64,000 bases of DNA from Victivallis vadensis (lineage in GTDB: Bacteria > Verrucomicrobiota > Lentisphaeria > Victivallales > Victivallaceae): positions 62,001 to 126,000 of the forward strand of contig NZ_QEKH01000007.1 of NCBI RefSeq assembly GCF_003096415.1, given 5' to 3'. Below, piece by piece: positions 55,557 through 62,914 of the stretch (its first letter is position 1; each line of letters starts with the position of its first letter). Made by a program: the position numbers and the translations under genes. Below the pieces are notes generated by a model that did not search any database, was not told the origin of the DNA, and saw nothing but the letters and a program-made list of their open reading frames with translations.

Positions 55557-56480
55557 TCAGTTTTCAGACATTTCCTGAAACTTTCGGGGAGTCATGCCGC
55601 GATGCTTCCTGAAAAAGGCGATGAAGTAGCTTGGGGAACTGAAGCCGAGTGTTTTGGCGACTTCGCCGACCATCGCGCCGGCGCGCAGCATCTGTTCGGC
55701 ATTGGCCAGGCGGCGGGAGATGATATACGCATTCAGCGTCATGCCGGTTTCGGCCTGGAAAATCCGGTTGAACTGGCGCTCTCCCACTCCCGACAGCCGG
55801 ATGAAATCCTGCTGGTCGACCGTTCCGTTGATGCGATCCTCGACCAACATGCGGATATATTTGATCAATTCCGGGCGGGACGCGGGCGCGGGACGGGAGG
55901 CCTCCGGCGCCCGGTCCGGCCCCGCCAGAAAGCCGCGCAGCAGCTCAAGGATGCTTCCGTAAAGCAGAAACTCCGCGATTTTCCGGTCGATCCGCCCGCC
56001 GGACGCCACGCAGTCGTCCAGTCCGGCCAGACGGGCGCGGACTCCGGGGGACGGCGACAGCGCAAAGCCGCACTCGCGAATCCGCTCCGGCAATGCGGCG
56101 AGCAACTGCGCCGCCTGCGACGAATGCGGCGAAAACTGCAACTCCGCCGAGCGGATCACCGAAACCTCCTCCATCGAAAAACGGTAATGCAGCGTCGAGG
56201 GCGGAATCAGCACCATCCGGAAATTCTCCCCGGTGTTCTCCATGCGCACCTCGTCGATCACATAGGTCATCGCGCCCGACCTGATCCAGGCCAGTTCGTA
56301 GACCGGATGTTCATGTTCCGGCACCCGCGCCCCCGCCAGATGCACAAGGTCATGCACCACCGCGACCCGGATGCCGATGTCGTCGAACACCAGCGGCGCA
56401 GCCGCCGCCAGCAGTTCGCCCATGAAGCGGTTAAAGAGAAAAACCTGACTGTGAAGTTCCTGATACATAACGCATATCAT
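55557..56480 (-). CDS. AraC-family regulator with cupin sensor domain
   Basis: This 307-residue protein has an N-terminal cupin-like sensor (HEHPVYELAWIRSGAMTYVIDE) and a C-terminal AraC domain (DFIRLSGVGERQFNRIFQAETG and VGEVAKTLGFSSPSYFIAFFRKHRG). It is divergent from the prepilin/GH71 operon at 56650 and probably activates it. The start at 56480 (MICVMYQ) follows GGGAAAACGG; starts at 56504 and 56468 are also in frame. Confidence 0.87.
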   Translation of the reverse strand: MICVMYQELHSQVFLFNRFMGELLAAAAPLVFDDIGIRVAVVHDLVHLAGARVPEHEHPVYELAWIRSGAMTYVIDEVRMENTGENFRMVLIPPSTLHYRFSMEEVSVIRSAELQFSPHSSQAAQLLAALPERIRECGFALSPSPGVRARLAGLDDCVASGGRIDRKIAEFLLYGSILELLRGFLAGPDRAPEASRPAPASRPELIKYIRMLVEDRINGTVDQQDFIRLSGVGERQFNRIFQAETGMTLNAYIISRRLANAEQMLRAGAMVGEVAKTLGFSSPSYFIAFFRKHRGMTPRKFQEMSEN

Positions 56481-56566
56481 ATTACCGTTTTCCCGGAAAT
56501 TCAAGCGCCGTCCCTGCTTCTCTCCGCGCGGCTACAAATTTTTTGCAATATTTTCCGATCGCTCTC

Positions 56567-56595
56567 TTGACAAACCGACATTTCTGCATCATAAT
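56567..56595 (+). promoter_or_regulatory. Promoter of the prepilin/GH71 operon
   Basis: TTGACA (56567-56572) and CATAAT (56590-56595) are 17 bases apart. The leader of about 45 bases ends with the strong ribosome site AAGGAGGAG before the start at 56650. Confidence 0.65.
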
Positions 56596-56649
56596 TACTG
56601 GTAACCGAATAATATGGGATAATATCCAGTCGCCGACTAAGGAGGAGCC

Positions 56650-57429
56650 ATGAAACAGTATTCGTTACGGTATCCGCATATTCATCAACTCTCACGGCTC
56701 CCGATATTTGCCGCAGCCCAGGCGAGATTCCGCAAAAACAGGATGAAAATATGCAGTTTCACTCTTATTGAGCTGCTCGTGGTGATAGCCATCATCGCGA
56801 TACTGGCGAGCATGCTGCTGCCGGCGCTGAACCAGGCGCGGGAGCGGGCGAATGCGATCAAATGCACCAGCAACCTCAAGCAGACCGCGCTGGCGCTGCT
56901 GAACTACAGCGGCGACTACGACGACTACATCATCTTTTCCAACAAACAGGACTACGGCATCTGGGGCTGGCAGCTGTACGAATGCGGCTATGTGCGCGGC
57001 ACGTTGTGGCTGGTTCCCTCGCTGAGCTGCCCGTCGCAGCCCCCGACTTTGAAAGACACGCTGGACCGTACCCCCGGCGTCACCGACGTGCAGTTTGAAA
57101 CCACCTACCAGTACGCGCTGAATATGCTGATGTCGCCGCGGCTGTGGGAGGGGGGCAAGCAATTGAACAAGCTCAGCCAGCTGCGTGAGCCGGGCAAAAC
57201 CGCCAATGTGCTGGAAACGGAGGGGCAGTCGTACACCTACCCGCACATGTCCGAAATGGATCCGGCATGGAAGCTGGCACGCCGCCACAACGGCGGCAGC
57301 TCCTCGAATGTCGCCTTCTTCGACGGGCATGTGTCCAATTACATCCGGATTCCCTTCGATCCGACGTGGGACAAAAGCCGTTTCTGGAACGGCACCGTCG
57401 CCGCCTCCAACATCACCATTTTCTTCTGA
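56650..57429 (+). CDS. Prepilin-like protein with H-X-DG domain
   Basis: This 259-residue protein has [19 protein letters not shown] after a 36-residue leader. An internal Met (MKICS) five residues before the motif would give a short leader, but the ribosome site clearly favours the ATG at 56650. The C-terminal motif is [15 protein letters not shown], two residues longer than H-X9-DG. Ser stands at -1. It is followed after 10 bases by a GH71-like gene. Confidence 0.87.
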   Translation: MKQYSLRYPHIHQLSRLPIFAAAQARFRKNRMKICSFTLIELLVVIAIIAILASMLLPALNQARERANAIKCTSNLKQTALALLNYSGDYDDYIIFSNKQDYGIWGWQLYECGYVRGTLWLVPSLSCPSQPPTLKDTLDRTPGVTDVQFETTYQYALNMLMSPRLWEGGKQLNKLSQLREPGKTANVLETEGQSYTYPHMSEMDPAWKLARRHNGGSSSNVAFFDGHVSNYIRIPFDPTWDKSRFWNGTVAASNITIFF

Positions 57430-57439
57430 AAGGCCCGAT

Positions 57440-59398
57440 ATGAAACGACTTCTGCTCGCCGCCCTGCTGACGTTCGCCGCCGGATCGTTCGCCGCAGAGG
57501 CGACCCCGCAATGGCCCTTCGACCGCCGCGCCCCCGAGGAACTGCGCAAGATGGAGCGCAAGGTGTTCGCCCACTACTTTTCGCAGTTCCCCGTTTCCAT
57601 CGACGACGGCAATCCCGACGGTGATTATTATGCGAAGGGCTATCTCTCCCCCGACGGCGAAAACGGCATCCATCGTCCCTACGGACGTTTCATCAACCAG
57701 CGCCCGCTCCCGCGTCTGCCGCGGCTGGTGCCGGACTGGCACGAGCTCGACGTCTATGACGAGGTCCGCATGGCCGCCGAAACCGGCATGGACGGCTTTG
57801 CCTACAACATCCTGACCACCACCGGTTCGCACTGGAAGAGGCTGCTGACGCTGATGAATCAGGTCAACAAATACGGCAAAGGCTTCAAAATCCTGATCAT
57901 GCCGGATATGACCGCCGAATTTTCGGAACATCCCGAACGGATGGTTCCCGCGCTGCTGAAGATCGCCGGCGACCCGAGCCTCTACCGCGACGGCTCCGGC
58001 AAGCTGGTGATCGCCCCCTACAACGCATACGCCCAGCCGCCGCAATGGTGGAAAGAACGGCTCGCTGAGCTGAAAAGCCACGGCGTCGACGTCGTCTTCA
58101 TGCCCGGCTTCCAGGGCTGGTGGAAGTATCTGAAGGACTACCGCGAACTGTGCTGGGGCTTTTTTGACTGGGGCACCAGCGCGCTCGACGAACAGCTCGG
58201 CTGGCGGCGGCAGGCGCTGCGCGAAACGGACCGGTACGGGAAGGTGTTCATGGCGCCGGTCCGGCCGCAGGACTGCCGCCCGCGCGCCGGAATGGCCGGG
58301 GAGGCGCACAACTCCGAACTCTTCCGCGCGATGTGGCAGACCGCGATCGACTACAACGCGGGCTGGGTCCAGCTCGTGACCTGGAGCGACTACTCCGAAG
58401 GCACCGAAATCGCCCCCTCCACCGGTACGCGCTGGGCGTTCTACGACCTGACCGCCTACTATACCAGCTACTTCAAGACCGGCAAGCCGCCGAAGATCGA
58501 GCGGGACGCGATCTACTGGTTCCACCGCCGCCAGCACACCGACGCGCCGTATGATAAAACGCAGCAGACGCGCGGCCCCTTCCGCATCGTCGGCACGCCG
58601 CACAACGAAATCGAGCTTCTCGGCTTCCTGAAAGCTCCCGGCACGTTGCGCATCACGCTGAACGGCAAGGTTCACGAGCAGGCGTTTCCGGCGGGGATGC
58701 ACTCCTTCAAGATTCCGCTGGAATGCGGGCGGCCCGAATTTTCACTGATCCGGGACGGCCGGGAGCTGATCAGACTGACCGGGCACCAGGAGATTGTCAG
58801 AAGCAATCCCTATCAGGATATGCTCTATTATGCCGACGGCGGCACCGCCGAAGCCCCCCGCATCTGGACCGGACCGGAAAAAAAGACGGTCGCCCCGGAG
58901 TTCGGCAAATTGATCCGGCAGGTCTCCTTCCCCGGTTTCCCGCTCGTCTCCGGCAAAGGCGGCAAACCGCGGGAGGTCGGCTTCGGCGGTTCGTTCCGCA
59001 TCCCCGACGAAAGCGAGGCGGTGTTCCACGTCAGGCGCATGGATGTCAAAGCGGATCACGGCTGGGTCGCGCTCTTCCTGAGCGCCGCGACGACGGACGG
59101 CAGGAGCCGCTTCAACCTGACGCCGCGCACCGCAAAGCAGACCTATATTTCCGGCTCCCACCCCGGCACGCCGTTCCGGGTGGTGCGCGACAACTTTCAG
59201 GTGGAATATCCGGCCATCTACCGGCTCCGCCGCACCGGCGGGAAATTGCAGTTCCTCTACGGCAACTATGTCGTCGCCGAGGTCGATGAAAAAGAGTACG
59301 GCAAGCTCGACCGACCTTCCATTTCGATTTCGGCGGAAAAGCCGGAGGACGGCGGGCTGCTCGAATTTTCCGCGATCGAACTGCGCCGGCTGCCCTGA
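57440..59398 (+). CDS. Secreted GH71-like hydrolase with C-terminal beta-sandwich
   Basis: This 652-residue protein has a signal peptide (MKRLLLAALLTFAAGSFAA). The TIM barrel resembles GH71/GH99-like enzymes: FAHYFSQFPVSIDD near residue 42, TGMDGFAYNIL near 115, KILIMPDMTAEF, and LVTWSDYSEGTEIAPS near 312. A C-terminal 200-residue region (FGGSFRIPDESEAVFHVRRMD, ISISAEKPEDGGLLEFSAIEL) looks like a jelly-roll domain of the DUF1080/concanavalin type. It is the second gene of its operon. Confidence 0.78.
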   Translation: MKRLLLAALLTFAAGSFAAEATPQWPFDRRAPEELRKMERKVFAHYFSQFPVSIDDGNPDGDYYAKGYLSPDGENGIHRPYGRFINQRPLPRLPRLVPDWHELDVYDEVRMAAETGMDGFAYNILTTTGSHWKRLLTLMNQVNKYGKGFKILIMPDMTAEFSEHPERMVPALLKIAGDPSLYRDGSGKLVIAPYNAYAQPPQWWKERLAELKSHGVDVVFMPGFQGWWKYLKDYRELCWGFFDWGTSALDEQLGWRRQALRETDRYGKVFMAPVRPQDCRPRAGMAGEAHNSELFRAMWQTAIDYNAGWVQLVTWSDYSEGTEIAPSTGTRWAFYDLTAYYTSYFKTGKPPKIERDAIYWFHRRQHTDAPYDKTQQTRGPFRIVGTPHNEIELLGFLKAPGTLRITLNGKVHEQAFPAGMHSFKIPLECGRPEFSLIRDGRELIRLTGHQEIVRSNPYQDMLYYADGGTAEAPRIWTGPEKKTVAPEFGKLIRQVSFPGFPLVSGKGGKPREVGFGGSFRIPDESEAVFHVRRMDVKADHGWVALFLSAATTDGRSRFNLTPRTAKQTYISGSHPGTPFRVVRDNFQVEYPAIYRLRRTGGKLQFLYGNYVVAEVDEKEYGKLDRPSISISAEKPEDGGLLEFSAIELRRLP

Positions 59399-59404
59399 AC
59401 CGGC

Positions 59405-59433
59405 TTGACATCCGCCTGCTCCGCTGTTATACT
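59405..59433 (+). promoter_or_regulatory. Promoter of the alpha/beta hydrolase gene
   Basis: TTGACA (59405-59410) and TATACT (59428-59433) are 17 bases apart, with TGT before the -10 box. It starts only seven bases after the stop of the GH71-like gene. Confidence 0.7.
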
Positions 59434-59462
59434 ATGCTTCAATACAAAACAGCGGAGCAATC

Positions 59463-60215
59463 ATGTCCAATCAGGAATTTCCGGAAAAAGCCGTATCCTA
59501 CCACGGCTATCGCCTGCACCGTTTCACCTTTGACGGCTGCGAATGCTTCATCGTCGAACCGCACCGGCCGCGCCCCGGCCGCGAATGGTTGTGGAAAGCC
59601 GAATTTTTCGAAGCGTTCCCCGCCTTTGAGCTCGCGATGCTGGAACGGGGCTTTTACCTCGCTTTCATCACCGTCGGCAACACTTTCGGCTGCCCCGATG
59701 CGCTGGAGCATTGGGATGCGTTTTACCGCGAACTCACCACCCGTTACGGCTTCGCCCGCCGGGCTATCCTGTTCGGCCTGAGCCGCGGCGGTCTCTATAT
59801 CTACAACTGGGCCGCGAAAAATCCCGGTAAAGTCGCCTGTCTCTACGCCGACAATCCGGTCTGCGATTTCAAAAGCTGGCCGGGCGGCAAAGGCGTCGGG
59901 CCCGGCAGCCCGGAGGATTGGCAAAAGCTCCTGCGCGACTATCACTTCTCCACCGAAGCCGAAGCCCTCTCCTGGCCCGGCAACCCGGTCGACAACCTCA
60001 AGCCGCTCGCCGAAGCCGGGATTCCGGTGATCCACGCCGCCGCAACCGACGACGAAGTCGTAGCGGTCAGCGAAAACACCGACATCCTGGAACCGCGCTA
60101 CCGCGCCCTCGGCGGCGTCATCGAAGTAATCCGCCACCCCGGCAAACATCATCCCCACGGCCTTCAAGACCCCACCCCGATTATCAACTTCATCCTGAAG
60201 CACAAGCTCTCGTGA
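59463..60215 (+). CDS. Alpha/beta hydrolase
   Basis: This 250-residue cytoplasmic protein has the nucleophile elbow GLSRGG (Ser near residue 107), an acidic residue in AATDDEVV near 195 and a His in HHPHGL near 230, completing a catalytic triad. YADNPVCDFKSWPGG is a typical strand-7 region of sugar-related esterases of this phylum. The substrate is unknown; an acetyl or other ester on sugars is possible. GGAGC precedes the start. Its stop lies four bases from the large palindrome. Confidence 0.78.
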   Translation: MSNQEFPEKAVSYHGYRLHRFTFDGCECFIVEPHRPRPGREWLWKAEFFEAFPAFELAMLERGFYLAFITVGNTFGCPDALEHWDAFYRELTTRYGFARRAILFGLSRGGLYIYNWAAKNPGKVACLYADNPVCDFKSWPGGKGVGPGSPEDWQKLLRDYHFSTEAEALSWPGNPVDNLKPLAEAGIPVIHAAATDDEVVAVSENTDILEPRYRALGGVIEVIRHPGKHHPHGLQDPTPIINFILKHKLS

Positions 60216-60219
60216 TACG

Positions 60220-60905
60220 GGGATTTCGCTCCTATTGGAGCGACCAAGGCGCTTCGCCCTTGGAACCCGACCGGCAAGGTGCCGGTGCCGAATACTTCAG
60301 ATCCGGGAAAGGGGAGCCCTGATGGAGACAGGCAGGGTTGTACAGGAGCGGCACACCGCTCCGGTCGGCGCAAAGCCCGCTTTTTTGCGGGCTTTAGGCA
60401 CTCCCTGCGCCTGCTGCCGCCGGAGGTCACGCTCGGAACTTCCAGATACTGACCATCTGATGTGAAGTTACTCTCATGGAGGCTGAACTCTCCCCTGCCT
60501 TTTCATACAGGCAAGGTTCAGTAAGGCTCGTACTCAAAGATATGCTTACCTGTGATATGACAATTGCATTGTTGCCTGACCTCGCTTTGCGTATATCGGC
60601 AGATAAACTCTTATCAGCCTCCATCAGGGTATCTTTCTATTACCCAGTCAGCATCTGGCCGTTCCGCGCGTGACCTCCGGCGGCAGCAGGTGCAGGGAGT
60701 GCCTAAAGCCCGCAAAAAAGCGGGCTTTGTGCCGACCGGAGCGGTGTGCCGCTCCTGTACAACCCTGCCTGTCTCCAGCAGAGTCTCCCACCCGGAGGGA
60801 AAGGCGGAACGCCTTTCCCGGATCTGCAGTATTCGGCACCGGCACCTTGCCGGTCGGGTTCCAAGGGCGAAGCGCCTTGGTCGCTCCGGGAGGAGCGAAA
60901 TCCCC
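60220..60905. repeat. Large palindromic intergenic element, copy 2 (complete)
   Basis: This 686-base element begins GGGGATTTCGC and ends GCGAAATCCCC. Its arms (about 60220-60455 and 60648-60905) are inverted copies, and the centre (about 60456-60647) closely matches 316-512. It fills almost exactly the space between the stop of the hydrolase (60215) and the stop of the AraC gene (60905). Both arms lack the module at about 130-265 that both arms of copy 1 contain. The CCGGCA-CCT-TGCCGG hairpin occurs near both ends. No protein gene is apparent. Confidence 0.87.
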
Positions 60906-61687
60906 TAGCTGTTCGGCTGCTGGCGGCGGCGATATTCGCCCGGCGGCATGCCGGAGGCGCGGCGGAACGCCCGGTAGAAGCTTTCCAGATTCTCGAAACC
61001 GCACTCCTCCGCGATCAGCTTGATATTGTCGTCGCTGCCGGCGAGACGGGTGCGGGCCAGACGCAGCCGGTAGTTCAGCAGATACTGGTGGGGGCTGCTT
61101 TTGAGATGCTTGGAAAAGAGTGCATACAAATACGGTTCGCTGACTCCGGCTTTCGCGGCCAGCTGCGCCACTGAAAAATCCAGCCGGGAGGCGTCCCGCA
61201 GCAATGCCAATGCCCTCGCCAGCGGCTTCGGAAGCCCGGCCTGCCGCGACTGTCGGTTGCCGATATAGGCTTCCCAGAACACCCGGCGGTGCAGATATTC
61301 GCACAGGAAATTCCGGTCGATCGTTTCATCGTGAAACAGCCGGAACGCATCCTCGACGAACCGGTCCAGCTCCGGTTCCGCCGACCAGAAGGAGACGCGC
61401 GGCACGGTCCGCCTTTTTTCCGGCACCCGGAAGCGGATCGAAATGCAGCGGTACGGGTCTTCCGGCGGCGTCCGGAATACGGTGTATTCGCCCTCGATAT
61501 GCCAGAAAATCGTACCGCGCTCGTATTCGCGCACGCCCTCTTCCGATTCGAAGAACACCCGTCCGCCGGTGATGATTTCCAGCAGTTCCTGCCCCTCGTC
61601 GGTCATCACCGGCCGGATCTCCCGGCCCGGGGGGGCGAGGAAAATGCCGACGCCGACCAGCGCCGTCGGCCGATTGATTTCGGACAT
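60905..61687 (-). CDS. AraC-family regulator with cupin sensor domain
   Basis: This 260-residue protein has an N-terminal cupin-like domain (FLAPPGREIRPVMTDEGQELLEI) and a C-terminal AraC domain (FSVAQLAAKAGVSEPYLYALFSKHL and IKLIAEECGFENLESFYRAFRRASG). It is divergent from the 2-hydroxyacid dehydrogenase gene and may control it. GGAAGG precedes the start at 61687. Its stop codon touches the end of the palindromic element. Confidence 0.87.
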   Translation of the reverse strand: MSEINRPTALVGVGIFLAPPGREIRPVMTDEGQELLEIITGGRVFFESEEGVREYERGTIFWHIEGEYTVFRTPPEDPYRCISIRFRVPEKRRTVPRVSFWSAEPELDRFVEDAFRLFHDETIDRNFLCEYLHRRVFWEAYIGNRQSRQAGLPKPLARALALLRDASRLDFSVAQLAAKAGVSEPYLYALFSKHLKSSPHQYLLNYRLRLARTRLAGSDDNIKLIAEECGFENLESFYRAFRRASGMPPGEYRRRQQPNS

Positions 61688-61901
61688 GGTCCCGCCTTCC
61701 GTTCAATTTCCGCAGCTTTTCCACAATATATAAAACCGGAAAGGGTTTTGCAATGGTTCCCGCCGGAAAAAACGGGAATTTTCCCAAAATTTCCCGATTC
61801 GCCGCTCCGAATGTTGAAAAAAGCGGAACTGAGGGTATATTTCGTATATTATCTTTATCCTTAACATGTACCAAACGGCGGACCGCCGGGAAAGATGAAA
61901 A

Positions 61902-62882
61902 ATGGCGAATAAGAAAGTTGCCGCGCTTCTCTGCGAAAGCGAGGAAAATATCCATTATGTGTACTCCGACGCCCAACTGGCTCAGCTCGCCGGGCTGACC
62001 GACCTCAAGCCGGGCATTTTCAACCGGGCCGGACTGGCCGAAGCCGACCTCTCCGACGTGGAGGTGCTGTTCTCCACCTGGGGCATGCCCTGTCTCACCG
62101 ATGAGGAACTCGCCCGGCTGCCGAAGCTCGAAGCCGTGTTCTACGCGGCGGGAGCCACCGACGGCTTCGCCCGTCCGCTGTTCGCGCACAATGTCAAGGT
62201 GCTCAGCGCCTGGCAGGCCAACGCGATTCCGGTCGCGGAGTTCTGCGTGGCCCAGATCATTCTCGCTCTCAAGGGATACTTCGCCAACACCCGCATGATC
62301 CACTCCCCCGCCGACTGGAGCCGCGAAAAGGCGTACGTCGGTCCCGGCCTGTACGGGGAAACCGTCGCGCTGATCGGCGCCGGAGCGATTTCGACCTGCG
62401 TGCAGGGGATGCTCAAGGCGTTCAATGTGAACGTGATCGTCGTCCCCTCCCGCCCTGAGCGGCGCACCGTTTCGCTGGAGGAGGTGTTCCAAAAGGCGTT
62501 TGTGGTCAGCAACCACCTGCCCAACCGCGACGACAATATCGGCGTGCTGAACGGCAAACTTTTCAGCTCGATGCGCCACGGCGCGGTCTTCATCAACACC
62601 GGGCGCGGCGCGCAGGTCAACGAAGCCGAACTCATCGAAGTGCTGGAAAAGCGTCCCGACCTGACCGCGCTGCTCGACGTCACCCACCCCGAACCGCCGG
62701 CGGAGGGTTCCAAGCTCTACACGCTGCCCAACGTGCAGCAGTCCAGCCATATCGCCGGTTCCGTCAATGACGAGGTCCATCGCATGGCCGACTACATGCT
62801 CGACGAGTTCCGCCGCTACATCGCGGGCGAGCCGCTCAAGTATCAGGTGGTCGAATCCATGTTGCTGACCAGCACGAAATAA
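61902..62882 (+). CDS. D-isomer-specific 2-hydroxyacid dehydrogenase family protein
   Basis: This 326-residue protein has the nucleotide-binding motif VALIGAGAIST near residue 152 and the three catalytic residues in order: Arg in NTGRG near 232, Glu in THPEPP near 263, and His in SSHIAGS near 283. It would reduce a 2-keto acid or oxidise a hydroxy acid with NAD(P)H, possibly a sugar acid. GAGAIS deviates slightly from GxGxxG. The frame at 61812-61835 offers TTGAAA-16-TATATT as a possible promoter. GGGAAAG precedes the start. Confidence 0.85.
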   Translation: MANKKVAALLCESEENIHYVYSDAQLAQLAGLTDLKPGIFNRAGLAEADLSDVEVLFSTWGMPCLTDEELARLPKLEAVFYAAGATDGFARPLFAHNVKVLSAWQANAIPVAEFCVAQIILALKGYFANTRMIHSPADWSREKAYVGPGLYGETVALIGAGAISTCVQGMLKAFNVNVIVVPSRPERRTVSLEEVFQKAFVVSNHLPNRDDNIGVLNGKLFSSMRHGAVFINTGRGAQVNEAELIEVLEKRPDLTALLDVTHPEPPAEGSKLYTLPNVQQSSHIAGSVNDEVHRMADYMLDEFRRYIAGEPLKYQVVESMLLTSTK

Positions 62883-62914
62883 GGGGAAACGCAACCAATC
62901 AGGGGAAGACTGAA

